The notes under the pieces are model-generated. The model did not search any database, had not been told where the DNA came from, and was given only the letters and a program-made list of their open reading frames with translations. A stretch of DNA of 64,000 nucleotides, from positions 372,001 through 436,000 of the forward strand of contig NZ_FOOY01000003.1 in assembly GCF_900113325.1 (NCBI RefSeq), written 5' to 3'. Within the stretch, counting starts at the first letter, position 1; the number at the start of each line of letters is the position of its first letter. A program made the translations under genes and the position numbers. Origin of the DNA: Sporolactobacillus nakayamae (GTDB lineage Bacteria > Bacillota > Bacilli > Bacillales > Sporolactobacillaceae). This document shows positions 17,883 to 29,063 of this stretch, one piece after another.

Positions 17883-19037
17883 TTAGTCTTGCTCAGATTC
17901 AGATGAATCCTCAGCGCCGACTTCAGTATGGTCTTCAGATAACGGATTCTCTGTTTGAGCGTCGGCACTTTCTGAAACAGGATCATCATCAAAGAGTCCG
18001 ATTTCTTCTGCTTCAGATTCACTCTTAATATCGATTTTCCAACTGGTCAGCTTGGCAGCAAGACGAGCGTTTTGACCACGCTTGCCGATCGCTAAGGAAA
18101 GTTGGTAATCAGGAACGACAACAGTTGTCGCCTTATCCTCTTCATGAACAATAACCTTTACTACTTTCGAAGGACTGAGTGCATTGGCAACATAGGTTAC
18201 AGGATCCTCAGACCACCGCACAATATCAATTTTCTCGCCTTTGAGTTCATTTACGATGGTTTGAACGCGAGCACCCTTTTGTCCGACACATGCGCCGACA
18301 GCATCTACTGCCGGATCCGCCGCGTGCACCGCTATTTTCGAACGGTCGCCGGCTTCTCGAGAAATTGATTTAATCTCAACCGTTCCATCATAGATTTCAG
18401 GAACTTCCAATTCAAACAAACGTTTTAGGAGACCCGGATGCGTTCGTGATACGGTAATCATCGGTCCTTTTTTCGCGTCTTCTACCTTTGTGAGATAAAC
18501 TTTAATGCGATCATGAGGGCGGTAGGTTTCATTTGGCATCTGTTCCGCTTGTGGCAATAATGCCTCAACCCTGCCAAGATCAACATAAATAAATCGATGG
18601 TCGATCCTCTGAACGATACCTGTCATAATATCGTCTTCGCGGTCAATGAATTCCGAATAAATCACACCTCGTTCCGCTTCTCGAACACGTTGTGTCACAA
18701 CCTGCTTTGCTGTCTGAGCGGCGATACGACCAAAATTACGCGGCGTTACTTCGATCTCAACAGTATCGCCGACTTGGTAGTGAGGATTCAGGCTCTTCGC
18801 TTGTTCGAGAGAAATCTGTAAGTTACCATTTTCTACTGCTTCAGCAACTTCTTTTCTGGCGAATACCTTGATCTGTCCCAAGCCTTCATTGATATCAACC
18901 CGCACATTTTGCGCCTGGTCAAAGTTTCGTTTATAAGCGGAAATCAGAGCTGCTTCCAAAGCGTCCAGCAACACTTCCTTGCTGATTCCTTTATCTTTCT
19001 CCAATGCGGTGAGCGCTTCTAACAAATCACTGCTCAT
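17883..19037 (-). CDS. nusA: Transcription termination/antitermination factor NusA
   Basis: Binds RNA polymerase and nascent RNA and stimulates pausing and intrinsic termination. The protein is 384 residues: an N-terminal polymerase-binding domain, S1 (around DIMTGIVQRIDHRFIYVDLGR), and KH1/KH2 (GACVGQKGARVQ and LAIGKRGQNARLAAKLT). The C-terminal tail of about 35 residues is very acidic (Asp/Glu/Ser-rich) and longer than the short tail of B. subtilis NusA. GGGGAG precedes the ATG. Confidence 0.96.
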   Translation of the reverse strand: MSSDLLEALTALEKDKGISKEVLLDALEAALISAYKRNFDQAQNVRVDINEGLGQIKVFARKEVAEAVENGNLQISLEQAKSLNPHYQVGDTVEIEVTPRNFGRIAAQTAKQVVTQRVREAERGVIYSEFIDREDDIMTGIVQRIDHRFIYVDLGRVEALLPQAEQMPNETYRPHDRIKVYLTKVEDAKKGPMITVSRTHPGLLKRLFELEVPEIYDGTVEIKSISREAGDRSKIAVHAADPAVDAVGACVGQKGARVQTIVNELKGEKIDIVRWSEDPVTYVANALSPSKVVKVIVHEEDKATTVVVPDYQLSLAIGKRGQNARLAAKLTSWKIDIKSESEAEEIGLFDDDPVSESADAQTENPLSEDHTEVGAEDSSESEQD

Positions 19038-19070
19038 TTTGTTCTCCCCTTTTTTCTAGGCAGTTCTATC

Positions 19071-19541
19071 TTAAAAAATGATCGCAAGTCGACCGCTCGC
19101 AATCTTGTCAAAAGGCAGAGTCACATGAGTTACTCTTGTCTTGTTCTTGATAGCGAGTACAATATAATCCTTGTTCACTTCAGTAAGATTACCTTCAAAT
19201 ACTTTGTCACCATCAATAGGTTCATAGGTGGTTAGATGAACATCTTTTCCCACGGCTTTCTCGAAATCTCCGAACTTCTTCAACGGTCGTTCTGCACCGG
19301 GTGAAGACACTTCAAGAAAATACGCTTCTTTTATTGGATCTTTCTCATCGAGAGCTTCACTCAATTTTTCGCTGACAGCGGCGCATGTATCTAGATCTAC
19401 ACCTTGAGGAGTATCAATAAAAACACGCAAGAAGCGGTTCTTTCCCTCTTTGACGTATTCGATATCAACGAGTTCCAGATTCATTTCGCGCAAAATCGGG
19501 GAAATCAAATCATCTGTCATCTTCGCGATAACGCTAGCCAT
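19071..19541 (-). CDS. rimP: Ribosome maturation factor RimP
   Basis: Assembly factor for the 30S subunit. From the ATG at 19541 it is 156 residues, the B. subtilis length, with the family core LVDIEYVKEGKNRFLRVFID and VSSPGAERPL. AAGGAGG precedes this ATG; the upstream in-frame extension crosses the leader hairpin and is rejected. First gene of the long rimP-to-ribF operon. Confidence 0.94.
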   Translation of the reverse strand: MASVIAKMTDDLISPILREMNLELVDIEYVKEGKNRFLRVFIDTPQGVDLDTCAAVSEKLSEALDEKDPIKEAYFLEVSSPGAERPLKKFGDFEKAVGKDVHLTTYEPIDGDKVFEGNLTEVNKDYIVLAIKNKTRVTHVTLPFDKIASGRLAIIF

Positions 19542-19561
19542 TTTCAGCCTCCTTTTGAAAA

Positions 19562-19590
19562 TGAAAGAGTGGGAATTTCCCACTCTTTGC
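19562..19590 (-). promoter_or_regulatory. Leader hairpin upstream of rimP
   Basis: AAAGAGTGGGAA and TTCCCACTCTTT form a near-perfect 12-bp stem in the roughly 75-base leader, followed on the minus strand by CATTTTC and then the ribosome site. The weak U tract suggests an attenuator or RNA-stability element rather than a full terminator. It may also serve as the end of polC transcripts. Confidence 0.55.
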
Positions 19591-19620
19591 AGACGAACTA
19601 TTTCCAGTATTTCCATAAAC

Positions 19621-19649
19621 ACTATATCATACCCATGTACTCAAGGCAA
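19621..19649 (-). promoter_or_regulatory. Sigma-A promoter for the rimP-nusA-infB operon
   Basis: On the minus strand TTGCCT (plus 19644-19649), a 17-base spacer and TATAGT (plus 19621-19626). It lies in the short polC-rimP gap and would start transcription just before the leader hairpin. Confidence 0.65.
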
Positions 19650-19662
19650 GAATTGCAAGAAG

Positions 19663-22600
19663 TCAGAACAAAGACAGTTGGTTCGCGTCCGGCATGCCTT
19701 TAAGACAACCTTGACCATCAAGGAATTCAAGAACAGTCTTCGATATTTTAGCACGCTTTTGCAGATCTTCTTTAGACAAAAATTCTCCGTCTTCTCTCGC
19801 TTTTGCAATCGCTTTGGCAGCATTGGTCCCAACACCGGGAATCGCATTGAATGGTGGAATAAGCGTATCTCCCTCGACAAGAAACTGTGTCGCGTCAGAA
19901 CGATAAAGATCTACAGACTGAAAACTGAGCCCACGTTCACACATCTCCAATGCGACTTCAAGAACTGTCAGCAAACTCTTCTCTTTAGGAAGCGCATCGT
20001 TTCCTTTCTTCTCAATTTCATCCATTTTCGCTCGTATTGCATCGGATCCGCGCTTCATCGCGTCCACATCAAAATCATCGGCTCGAACAGTAAAATAGGT
20101 CGCGTAAAACAAAATCGGATAGTGTACTTTGAAATAAGAAATGCGGATGGCCATTAGAACGTATGCAGTCGCGTGCGCCTTTGGGAACATGTACTTTATT
20201 TTAAGACATGAATCCATATACCATCCCGGCACATTATTTTCCTTCATTTCATTGATCCAATCATCATTCAAGCCTTTCCCTTTTCGAACAGATTCCATGA
20301 TTTTGAAAGCGTGTGACGGTTCCAGGCCTTGATGCATCAAGTCAATCATAATGTCATCACGACAGGAAATAACGTCGCGAAGCACGCATGTTCCGTCTTC
20401 GATCAGAACCTGTGCATTACCTAGCCACACATCAGTCCCATGTGACAATCCCGAAATTTGCACGAGTTCGGCGAAGGTTGTCGGTTTCGTACTTTCAAGC
20501 ATTTGGCGAACGAACCGTGTGCCGAATTCGGGAATGCCAAGTGTCCCTGTCTTACATCGAATTTGTTCTCCGGTAACACCTAGTGATTCCGTGGTGCTGA
20601 AAATCTTAATAACTTCCTTATCGTCTGTAGGAATTGTTTTCGGATCAATGCCGCTCAAATCCTGAAGCATACGAATAACGGTTGGATCGTCGTGTCCGAG
20701 AATATCAAGTTTCAGAATGTTGTCGTGAATTGAGTGAAAATCAAAATGTGTTGTTTTCCACTCTGCTGTCTTGTCGTCGGCCGGAAATTGCACTGGCGTA
20801 AAATCGTAGATATCCATATCACGCGGAACAACAACGATCCCACCCGGATGCTGACCGGTTGTCCTTTTTGCGCCCGTACAGCCCGCTGCAAGCCGATCTC
20901 GCTCCGCACCTCGAAAGCTGCCGCCAATATCTTCTTCATATCCTTTAACGTAACCATAAGCTGTCTTATCAGCAATCGTGCCGATAGTTCCGGCTCGAAA
21001 CACTTTATCCTCACCAAAAAGCACTTTAGTATAGTTATGTGCCACCGGTTGGTAGTCACCGGAGAAGTTCAAGTCGATATCCGGAACCTTATCACCTTTA
21101 AATCCAAGAAAGGTTTCAAAAGGAATATCATGTCCTTCCTTTTTCATTGCCGTTCCACATTCCGGACACTCTTTGTCTGGTAAATCGAAACCACAAGCAA
21201 TTGATCCATCCGTGAAAAATTCAACATGTTGACATGATGGGCACAAGTAATGCGGCGGCAGCGGATTAACCTCGGTAATTTCAAGCATCGTCGCAACTAA
21301 AGATGAACCGACTGATCCACGCGAACCAACAAGATAGTTATCAGAGAGTGACTTTTTTACCAGTTTATGCGCGATCAGATAGATGACCGAGAAACCATGA
21401 CCAATGATACTTTTTAATTCTTTATCGAGCCTTTTCTCTACTAGTTCAGGAAGCTGTTCCCCATAAAGCGAATGTGCACGGCTATATGTTTTTTCTTTCA
21501 CCTCATCTTCGGCACCGTCAATCGTTGGCGTATACAATTTATCCTTAACCGGAAGGACGGCGTCGATTTGGTCCGCAATAAGGTTCGGATTGTCCACAAC
21601 AACCTGTTTTGCTTTTTCTTCACCAAGGAAACTCATACACTCCAGCATTTCATTTGTTGTTCGAAAATGAACATCTGGCTGGGTTTGTCTGTTCAGCGGA
21701 TTCGCCGCTTGAGATCTGATTAAGATCTTCCGATAGATTTTGTCATGCTTATCCAGATAATGAACATCTCCAGTAGCGACAACAGGCTTATCCATTTTTT
21801 CACCGAGTTTTACTAACTTAATCATCACATCTTTAAGAGCCAGTTCATCTCGGACAATTCCTCTCTCAACGAGATGTTGGTAGTTAGAAGGCGGCTGAAT
21901 TTCGATGTAATCATAGAATTCAGCGACCTTCTCTGCAAGCTCGGCAGACTTCTGCATCATCGTTTCGAACAGTTCACCTTTCTCGCAGCCTGAACCTACT
22001 AACAGTCCCTCACGATACTTGTTCAAGAGCGAACGTGGGATTCTTGGCACTCGAAAAAAATAGGCGACATGGGACAGGGAAATTAGTTTGTAAAGATTTT
22101 TAAGCCCTGTTTGATTTTTTACAAGTAGAATGATGTGCGACGGGCGGATTCGATCCAGATTTCCCTTTCCAAGATTGTCGTTGAGCTGGTCGTGATAATT
22201 CATTCCTTTTTCAGCGGCATCCTTCAACATCTTCCAAGCAAGATAGCCAGTGGCTTCCGTATCATAAATTGCTCGGTGATGGTGAGTCAATTCGATATTA
22301 AAGGCTTTGCAAAGCGTGTCCAACTTGTGATTTTTGAATTCTGGGTAAAGAAAACGGCCGAGTTCCAGGGTATCAATAACCGGATTTTCTGCCTTCCCAT
22401 GGCCCAATTTCTGATAAGCCGTATTTAAAAATCCCATGTCGAATGTAGCATTATGAGCGACAAGTATCGCATCGCCCGCGAACGCTTTGAATTCCTCAAC
22501 AACCTGATCCGCATCCGGAGCATCTGCGAGCATCTCGTCTGTGATACTGGTTAATTCAATGATCTTTTGCGGCAATGGGTGGTGGGGATTGGCAAACTGA

Positions 22601-23973
22601 TCAAATTTATCCAACACCTCACCGTTTTTAATCTTAACGGCTGCAAGCTCAATAATTGTATCGTATACCGCTGACAAACCCGTTGTTTCAACATCGAATA
22701 CGACGTATGTATCTTCAGCCAGCAAACGATGCGCCATATTATAGGCGATCGGCACGCCATCATCAATCAGATTTGCCTCAACACCGTACAGGATTTTAAT
22801 ACCGTTCTTTTGACCCGCAGTATAAGCTTCAGGATAGGATTGTGCGACACCATGATCAGTAATCGCTATCGCACGATGCCCCCATTGCTTTGCGCGTTTA
22901 ATCAATGCCGAAGCTGTCACAACGGCATCCATCTGACTCATAACTGTATGTGCATGAAGTTCGACACGTTTTTGCCCCTCTGGAGCGGTATCTTCTTTTT
23001 TATTCGGAGCAATTTCTTCAATATCATTAGCAATCATAACCAAATCTCTGGCGAAACTGTCATTTTGCACGCCACCGCGCACTTTTACCCACATGCCTTT
23101 ATGCAGCATGCCAAATTTTTGAGCGTCCTCTTTATCACGCGAAAAGACTTTAACTATTAACGAATCCGTGTAATCCGTAATTTTAAAGAGCAGCAAAGTG
23201 CGTCCACTGCGCAGTTCACGAGTCTCCGAATCAAAAATATAGCCTTGAATCGTGATCCGCCGCTCTTCATCTTGAATGGTCTCAATAGACACGGGTTCAT
23301 CATGAATATCATAGCCAACTTTAAATGGTCCTTGGGGAATATCCCCAGCCGCTTCATTGGCATCCTTCTGCTTTTGCCGTTCAATCATTGCTTGAACCAC
23401 TTTTTGCTGATCCTCTGCTTCTCTTTGTTTAACGAAAGAATCATAAGCTTTTGATCGATCTTCGGAATTAATTTTTACATCAAGCGATATGGGGGGAAAA
23501 CCAAAGTCGCGTATTTTTTCATTCAATACTTTAGGAATTTTTCTTTTAATCAAACCTGCCTCTGTCTCGCTGTTTGCTGAAAGGACAAGCTGCCGATCGT
23601 GAAGCTCTGGCTGCTGTCTGCTTAAACACAACTTCAACGCTGGAAAGTCTTGGCTTAATTCACCACTGACCGCACTCCAATACTCAGCAAAATAATTATC
23701 TGCTTCCTCTGCTTCACGTGCATGAATCGTAAATGTTACGTTGGAAACAACCGATTGAAAATGCTGCTTTAGGTGAGAATCAAGCCATTCATAAACCTGA
23801 AATGGCAAAATGCCCTCAAGCTGCAGTTCAAAATGCCAGCGTCGCTCCGAGCGGAAGACAGACAGTTTTTCAATTTCGCCATGATTAAAATAACGTTCGA
23901 TCCATTCTTGTGGTGCGTCAATATGCTCAAGAAGCATCGCAAAACGCTCCGCTTTGGATGTTGCATCACTCAT
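19663..23973 (-). CDS. polC: DNA polymerase III alpha subunit, PolC type
   Basis: The replicative polymerase with built-in proofreading found in Firmicutes. The protein is about 1436 residues: N-terminal region, OB fold (about 240-320), PHP domain starting [14 protein letters not shown] (about 338), DnaQ-like exonuclease ([11 protein letters not shown], about 425), the zinc-binding CPSCQH/CPECG module and the C-family polymerase core and fingers ([11 protein letters not shown]). The start is ATG 23973 or the adjacent TTG 23976; GGAG lies seven to ten bases upstream. It is preceded by the proS terminator, so it should have its own promoter, but none is clear. Confidence 0.97.
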   Translation of the reverse strand: MSDATSKAERFAMLLEHIDAPQEWIERYFNHGEIEKLSVFRSERRWHFELQLEGILPFQVYEWLDSHLKQHFQSVVSNVTFTIHAREAEEADNYFAEYWSAVSGELSQDFPALKLCLSRQQPELHDRQLVLSANSETEAGLIKRKIPKVLNEKIRDFGFPPISLDVKINSEDRSKAYDSFVKQREAEDQQKVVQAMIERQKQKDANEAAGDIPQGPFKVGYDIHDEPVSIETIQDEERRITIQGYIFDSETRELRSGRTLLLFKITDYTDSLIVKVFSRDKEDAQKFGMLHKGMWVKVRGGVQNDSFARDLVMIANDIEEIAPNKKEDTAPEGQKRVELHAHTVMSQMDAVVTASALIKRAKQWGHRAIAITDHGVAQSYPEAYTAGQKNGIKILYGVEANLIDDGVPIAYNMAHRLLAEDTYVVFDVETTGLSAVYDTIIELAAVKIKNGEVLDKFDQFANPHHPLPQKIIELTSITDEMLADAPDADQVVEEFKAFAGDAILVAHNATFDMGFLNTAYQKLGHGKAENPVIDTLELGRFLYPEFKNHKLDTLCKAFNIELTHHHRAIYDTEATGYLAWKMLKDAAEKGMNYHDQLNDNLGKGNLDRIRPSHIILLVKNQTGLKNLYKLISLSHVAYFFRVPRIPRSLLNKYREGLLVGSGCEKGELFETMMQKSAELAEKVAEFYDYIEIQPPSNYQHLVERGIVRDELALKDVMIKLVKLGEKMDKPVVATGDVHYLDKHDKIYRKILIRSQAANPLNRQTQPDVHFRTTNEMLECMSFLGEEKAKQVVVDNPNLIADQIDAVLPVKDKLYTPTIDGAEDEVKEKTYSRAHSLYGEQLPELVEKRLDKELKSIIGHGFSVIYLIAHKLVKKSLSDNYLVGSRGSVGSSLVATMLEITEVNPLPPHYLCPSCQHVEFFTDGSIACGFDLPDKECPECGTAMKKEGHDIPFETFLGFKGDKVPDIDLNFSGDYQPVAHNYTKVLFGEDKVFRAGTIGTIADKTAYGYVKGYEEDIGGSFRGAERDRLAAGCTGAKRTTGQHPGGIVVVPRDMDIYDFTPVQFPADDKTAEWKTTHFDFHSIHDNILKLDILGHDDPTVIRMLQDLSGIDPKTIPTDDKEVIKIFSTTESLGVTGEQIRCKTGTLGIPEFGTRFVRQMLESTKPTTFAELVQISGLSHGTDVWLGNAQVLIEDGTCVLRDVISCRDDIMIDLMHQGLEPSHAFKIMESVRKGKGLNDDWINEMKENNVPGWYMDSCLKIKYMFPKAHATAYVLMAIRISYFKVHYPILFYATYFTVRADDFDVDAMKRGSDAIRAKMDEIEKKGNDALPKEKSLLTVLEVALEMCERGLSFQSVDLYRSDATQFLVEGDTLIPPFNAIPGVGTNAAKAIAKAREDGEFLSKEDLQKRAKISKTVLEFLDGQGCLKGMPDANQLSLF

Positions 23974-24079
23974 CAATCATCGTCTCCTCTCTCTATAATT
24001 CTACTAAAACAAGTTAAGAATTGCTATCCGTTGTATTATTTGAATGATTACGGAAACGAGAACGCTATTTTTTCACCGC

Positions 24080-24112
24080 AAAAAGAAAAAAGGAGCACAA
24101 ACGGCTCCTCAA
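24080..24112 (-). terminator. Terminator after proS
   Basis: On the minus strand AGGAGC, a seven-base loop, GCTCCT and a run of T residues, immediately after the proS stop. It separates the envelope/translation cluster from polC. Confidence 0.8.
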
Positions 24113-24122
24113 AACTGTTTCA

Positions 24123-25766
24123 TTAGTCAAGTGTTTTCAGTAATTCAGTGACTGCATCAGACAATTGTCCAACCTTAGTCTCAATGCGTTCTTTTTGCTT
24201 ACGCGAAGCAAGTTCGACAATCTGATCCGCAGCCTTTTTCCCAACAATGACTTGTACCGGGCAACCAATAAGCTCACTATCGGCAAATTTAACACCCGGA
24301 CGTTCCTTCCGTTCATCCCAGAGCACATCATAACCCTGATTGCTAAATTGCGTATAGAGCTTTTCGGACAACTTCAGCTGCTCCTCATTTTTGGGGTTAA
24401 CAGTGATCAAGTGAATCGTGAATGGCGTTAGTGATTTCGGCCAAATCATTCCTTCATCATCGTGATACTGTTCGCAAATTGCCGAAAGCGTGCGTGACAC
24501 CCCGATACCGTAACAACCCATGATTAGCGGTTTCGCTTTTCCATCAGCGTCTAAATAAGTCGCATTCATTGCTTCGGAGTACTTTGTTCCAAGCTTAAAG
24601 ACTTGTCCAATTTCAATACCTCGAGCAAATTTAATGACGCCATTTCCATCCGGAGACGGATCTCCTTCCTTAATAAAGCGCAAATCATCATAACGCTCAA
24701 TTGCAAGATCACGGTCCGGGTCAAGATGAAAATAGGTAAGATTTTCTGCTTCGTTATAGACAGAAGTCTGCGCCAAATGTTTCAAAGCGTTATCTGCCAG
24801 TACACGAACTCCTTTATCAGGATGGATTGCGTCTTTGTTCGATGTCTCCAGTGGTTCGATGAGATCAGTCCCAAGTACGTTTTTAATCTTTACGTCATTA
24901 ATCTCGTCACCAGTCTTTATAAAAACAACAACGGTATCCGTTCTTGTCTTAAACCAATGCGCGGTTAATGCTGTATCTTGAGCAATTTCTTGATTGCCGG
25001 AAACTTTTTCCAGAGGCAGTGCTTTTCCTTTAATTGCATCATCTGTATCAAGTACAGCAGCCATTTCCAGATTTGCCGCATAATCAGAGCTGTCTGAATA
25101 AGCAATGGTATCCTCACCTATTTCGGCAAGCGCCTGGAATTCATGTGTATCCTTACCGCCAATAGCACCGGAATCAGCAAGAACAGCGCGATATTTCAAG
25201 CCGCATCGCTCAAAAATACGGCAATAAGCATGGTACATCTCCCAGTATGATTTATCCAAGCTTTCTGCTGAATCATGGAAAGTATAAGCGTCTTTCATGA
25301 TAAATTCCCGTCCGCGAAGCAGACCGAAGCGCGGCCTTTTTTCATCACGAAATTTTGTTTGAATCTGATAAAGACTCATGGGCAATTTTTTATATGAATT
25401 AAGGTAATCACGAATTAGGCTCGTAATCAGTTCTTCACCGGTCGCACCAAGCGCAAAATAACGTCCGTGCCTGTCTTTAAGCCGCATCAATTCAGGTCCA
25501 TAGACATCCCAGCGCCCTGTCTCATGCCATAATTCAGCAGGCTGCATTGCCGGCATTAATAATTCCTGTGAACCGATACCATCCATTTCTTCACGTATAA
25601 TTGTTTCAATTTTCTTAATGATTTTATAACCAAGCGGCAGGTATGAATAGACTCCGGCCGCATTCTGACGAATAAATCCGCCGCGCAAAAGCAGACGATG
25701 ACTTACGGATTCTGCGTCGGCAGGAGTTTCTTTCATCGTTGGAATGAACATTTGGCTTTGTTTCAT
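24123..25766 (-). CDS. proS: Prolyl-tRNA synthetase
   Basis: Class II aminoacyl-tRNA synthetase of the bacterial type, charging tRNA-Pro, with an editing insertion between motifs 2 and 3. From the ATG at 25766 it is 547 residues, starting MKQSQMFIPTMKE. Motif 2 is around FRDEKRPRFGLLRGREF, motif 3 around GCYGIGVSRTL, and the C-terminal anticodon-binding domain follows. GAGGTG lies before this ATG; the 34-residue upstream extension overlaps the end of rseP and is not family-like. Confidence 0.96.
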   Translation of the reverse strand: MKQSQMFIPTMKETPADAESVSHRLLLRGGFIRQNAAGVYSYLPLGYKIIKKIETIIREEMDGIGSQELLMPAMQPAELWHETGRWDVYGPELMRLKDRHGRYFALGATGEELITSLIRDYLNSYKKLPMSLYQIQTKFRDEKRPRFGLLRGREFIMKDAYTFHDSAESLDKSYWEMYHAYCRIFERCGLKYRAVLADSGAIGGKDTHEFQALAEIGEDTIAYSDSSDYAANLEMAAVLDTDDAIKGKALPLEKVSGNQEIAQDTALTAHWFKTRTDTVVVFIKTGDEINDVKIKNVLGTDLIEPLETSNKDAIHPDKGVRVLADNALKHLAQTSVYNEAENLTYFHLDPDRDLAIERYDDLRFIKEGDPSPDGNGVIKFARGIEIGQVFKLGTKYSEAMNATYLDADGKAKPLIMGCYGIGVSRTLSAICEQYHDDEGMIWPKSLTPFTIHLITVNPKNEEQLKLSEKLYTQFSNQGYDVLWDERKERPGVKFADSELIGCPVQVIVGKKAADQIVELASRKQKERIETKVGQLSDAVTELLKTLD

Positions 25767-25827
25767 TACTGAACACCTCAACTCGTTAAAATGGTTCAAA
25801 ATATACCTTGTATTAATGGGATGCTGT

Positions 25828-27090
25828 CTATCGCGTAAACAAATTTTGCAAATCATTCCACGTGACAAGCAGCATTAAAAGCATAAGCAATGCAAAACCG
25901 ATAAAATGAACCAACGCCTCTTTTTGAGGCTCAACAGGCTTTCCTCGCAGCGCTTCAAGAATGATAAACATTAAGCGTCCTCCGTCAAGCGCGGGGAGCG
26001 GCAATAAGTTAATGACAGCAAGGTTAACGCTCAAAAAGGCGGTCCAATTCAATACAAAGAACAGGCCTTGTGCAACCACTTCTCCGGTCGCATTGTAAAT
26101 GCCTACAGGGCCAGCTAATTTATTTAAATCAAATCCGCCGGTAACAAGCATTTTCAAACCGACAAATTCCATTTTAATCCAATAATAGGTTTGGCTGAAT
26201 CCGGCGCCAATAGAGGCCGCAAAAGAATGTCGGGTCGGTTGATAAACACCGATAACCCCTTCTGTTTTTCCATTTGCTCCTTTGCGCTGACCTGTCGTCA
26301 GATCCATTTTCTGCTGATTGCCATCACGAACAACCGTCAGACTGATTCGTTCTTTAGGATGTTTGCTCACATAATTGACAATATCCTGCCAACTGCTTGT
26401 TTGTTCCCCATCAATCTGAATGATACGATCACCAGCAAGCAAACCGGACTTCTCAGCGGGATAACCTTGAATCACCTTTCCAAGTTTCGGCGCGTCTGAG
26501 GGAACACCTTGGATACTGAAATAAATGACAAAGATGACTACCGCTAAAATCAAGTTCATAAAAGGTCCCGCAAAAATGGTGAGAAATCGGGAAAGTAATG
26601 GTTTAGATGCGAACTGACGATCGCACGGCGCGATTTGAAAATCCTGATTGTCCGATACATAAGTCGCATCGCGATCAATATCATAACGAACCAGCGGACC
26701 ATCTTCCTCTTCATAGCCCGATAAGACAAGCTCGCTGTCAAGATTGCAATGTTCAACAGTTATGAACCGAGCGTTAGGGTATTTCTCAAGATGATCACTG
26801 ACAATTCGCGATACACGATTTTGTCGGTTCAGGAAAATTCCGATACTCTGGCCGGGTTTCACATCAAATGTCTCCGGATCCTCTCCCGCCATTCGCACAT
26901 AGCCTCCGATAGGAAGCAGGCGCAATGTATACACCGTCTCTCCTTTTTTAACCGCGAAAATTTTCGGACCAAATCCGATTGCATATTCCCGGCATAGGAT
27001 ACCGGAACGCTTGGCAACGATCAGGTGGCCAAATTCATGGATTGAGACAAGCAGTCCAAAAATGATAACAACGATAATCAAAGTTTCCAC
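25828..27090 (-). CDS. rseP: Site-2 intramembrane metalloprotease RseP/RasP
   Basis: S2P-family membrane protease that cleaves anti-sigma factors and signal-peptide remnants; in B. subtilis RasP acts on RsiW. The protein is 420 residues. The zinc motif H18-E-F-G-H22 lies in the first membrane segment, the PDZ domain around YPAEKSGLLAGDRIIQIDG, and the second metal site in LPLPALDGGR, with more membrane helices at the C terminus. The start is GTG at 27090 behind GAGGTG. Confidence 0.95.
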   Translation of the reverse strand: METLIIVVIIFGLLVSIHEFGHLIVAKRSGILCREYAIGFGPKIFAVKKGETVYTLRLLPIGGYVRMAGEDPETFDVKPGQSIGIFLNRQNRVSRIVSDHLEKYPNARFITVEHCNLDSELVLSGYEEEDGPLVRYDIDRDATYVSDNQDFQIAPCDRQFASKPLLSRFLTIFAGPFMNLILAVVIFVIYFSIQGVPSDAPKLGKVIQGYPAEKSGLLAGDRIIQIDGEQTSSWQDIVNYVSKHPKERISLTVVRDGNQQKMDLTTGQRKGANGKTEGVIGVYQPTRHSFAASIGAGFSQTYYWIKMEFVGLKMLVTGGFDLNKLAGPVGIYNATGEVVAQGLFFVLNWTAFLSVNLAVINLLPLPALDGGRLMFIILEALRGKPVEPQKEALVHFIGFALLMLLMLLVTWNDLQNLFTR

Positions 27091-27109
27091 GTGCGTGACA
27101 CCTCTGCCC

Positions 27110-28258
27110 TTAGTTTATTTGATTCTTGACAAAAGCGCGCGTTTCCTTATCAACAGCCTCGATGGTTTCCAAATCAGGCATTTGAATAACGTGATGCCGA
27201 TTAAGAGCCGTTTCAACATATCGTTCGATATCCAGAAACGTAATTTTTTCAGAAAGAAACGCTTGAACCGCTGTTTCATTTGCCGCATTCAATACGGTTG
27301 GCATAGAACCGCCGGCCTTTCCTGCTTGATATGCTAATGATACGCTAGGAAATCGCCGCGTGTCCACTTTTTGGAAGTGCAGACTCCCAATCTCCCATAA
27401 ATTTAATGATTTAGTTTGCTTCAGTTCCATTCGGGAAGGATACGTAAGTGCATATTGAATGGGAGCAAGCATACTTGGGAGACCAAGCTGTGCAATGACA
27501 CTATGATCAGCATATTCAACTAAAGAATGAACAATACTTTCTCTATGAATTACTGTGTCAATTTTTTCATAAGGCATGTCAAAAAGCCAATGCGCTTCAA
27601 TAACTTCTAGACCTTTATTCATCATAGTCGCACTATCAACAGTAATTTTTGCGCCCATCGACCAGTTCGGATGATTTAGAGTGTCTTTGATCGTCACTCC
27701 AATAAGTTCCTCACGATTCTTGTCTCTGAAGCTTCCACCTGACGCGGTGATAATGAGGCGCGAGATTGCGCAACGATCTTGCCCCTGCATTGATTGAAAA
27801 ATAGCTGAATGTTCACTGTCGATTGGGAGAACCCGGACACCACAGTCTGCTGCCCGTTTCATTACTATGTGGCCTGCAGTTACTAACGTTTCTTTGTTCG
27901 CAAGACCGATGGTTTTACCTGCCTCAATCGCTGCAAGTGTAGGTTCAAGCCCCACACTGCCAAGAACTGCATTAACGAGCATGTCACTTTCGGGGAACGC
28001 CGATACTTCAATCATGCCCTCGATACCATATACCAAACGTGTTTGGTCATCTAATTGAATTCGTATTCTATCCGCAACCTGCTTGTTCTTAACTGATACT
28101 AATTGAGGCTTGAATTCATTAATGATCGGCAGCGCCACTTGAATATTCTCACCAAACGCCAGAGCAGCAACCGAGAATTGATCAGGATGTTCACGAATAA
28201 CCTTTAGCGTCTGAATTCCAACTGATCCCGTCGCGCCAAGCAAACTGATCTTCTTCAT
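27110..28258 (-). CDS. dxr: 1-deoxy-D-xylulose 5-phosphate reductoisomerase
   Basis: Second enzyme of the MEP isoprenoid pathway, converting DXP to MEP with NADPH. From the ATG at 28258 it is 382 residues with the nucleotide-binding [13 protein letters not shown] and active-site PIDSEHSA and [18 protein letters not shown] precedes the start. It sits between cdsA and rseP in the standard order, next to uppS, which uses the pathway's product. Confidence 0.96.
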   Translation of the reverse strand: MKKISLLGATGSVGIQTLKVIREHPDQFSVAALAFGENIQVALPIINEFKPQLVSVKNKQVADRIRIQLDDQTRLVYGIEGMIEVSAFPESDMLVNAVLGSVGLEPTLAAIEAGKTIGLANKETLVTAGHIVMKRAADCGVRVLPIDSEHSAIFQSMQGQDRCAISRLIITASGGSFRDKNREELIGVTIKDTLNHPNWSMGAKITVDSATMMNKGLEVIEAHWLFDMPYEKIDTVIHRESIVHSLVEYADHSVIAQLGLPSMLAPIQYALTYPSRMELKQTKSLNLWEIGSLHFQKVDTRRFPSVSLAYQAGKAGGSMPTVLNAANETAVQAFLSEKITFLDIERYVETALNRHHVIQMPDLETIEAVDKETRAFVKNQIN

Positions 28259-28271
28259 AGCGCTTCCCCCC

Positions 28272-29063
28272 TTATCCAATCAAACCCAGAATATACAGCA
28301 TAGGCAGCACAAAAATTAAACTGTCAAAACGATCAAGCAAACCGCCATGTCCCGGCAAAATCGATCCTGAATCCTTAACACCATAGAATCGTTTAATTGC
28401 CGATTCTGTCAAGTCTCCAAGCTGTCCAAAGATGGAAATGAGCAAGGTGATGCCAATCAAAGCAGGCCATGTACCAAGGAATGCCCCTCCGACAATCAAT
28501 CGATAGATGATGGCAATCAGTACAGCAACCAGTACTGCGCCAATAGACCCTTCTCGTGTCTTGTTTGGACTGATATAGGGAGCGAGTTTATTCTTGCCAA
28601 ATTTCCGTCCGACAAAATAGGCACCGCTGTCTGTCGACCAAATGATAATCTGAACAAACAAAACGAGTATGAGACTATCCAGTCGAATCCGAACGAGTAA
28701 ATAGAAGGGAATGCTTATGTAGAAAACAGATAAAAACAAGTAAGCGGAATGCGCAAACGAAATACGGTTTCTTGTCACGACAGCTGCACTTACGAACAGC
28801 AATGCTAAAAGAGCGAAGAGTTTAAGCCAAATGTCATGAAAAGAAGATAGAGAAAACATTGCGCCAATCACTATGACGGCTACTGCAAGAGCGCCGATCA
28901 TGACTTCCGGCGAATAGGCACGCAGTTTGTTCATTTCGGCAAGTTCAAGATAGCTTATCACAGCAATTGCTGTTGCAAGCAACGCGAAAGGAAAGGAGCC
29001 GATCCAAAGCAGGGCAAGATAAAAGGCACCGGCAAGCACGCCTGTAACTATTCGTTGTCTCAA
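28272..29063 (-). CDS. cdsA: Phosphatidate cytidylyltransferase
   Basis: Integral membrane enzyme making CDP-diacylglycerol for phospholipid synthesis. The protein is 263 residues with about eight hydrophobic segments and the CDP-DAG synthase signature [18 protein letters not shown] near the C terminus. The start is TTG at 29063, overlapping the uppS stop by four bases (TTGA). Confidence 0.94.
   Translation of the reverse strand: MRQRIVTGVLAGAFYLALLWIGSFPFALLATAIAVISYLELAEMNKLRAYSPEVMIGALAVAVIVIGAMFSLSSFHDIWLKLFALLALLFVSAAVVTRNRISFAHSAYLFLSVFYISIPFYLLVRIRLDSLILVLFVQIIIWSTDSGAYFVGRKFGKNKLAPYISPNKTREGSIGAVLVAVLIAIIYRLIVGGAFLGTWPALIGITLLISIFGQLGDLTESAIKRFYGVKDSGSILPGHGGLLDRFDSLIFVLPMLYILGLIG

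Noticed and set aside
19450-20157. Long plus-strand frame of 235 codons antisense to rimP and polC
   Set aside because: It is a shadow of polC and rimP, has no ribosome site and crosses the rimP promoter.
24000-24080. Promoter for polC
   Set aside because: A TAGAAT -10-like box exists but no acceptable -35 box lies 16 to 18 bases upstream.
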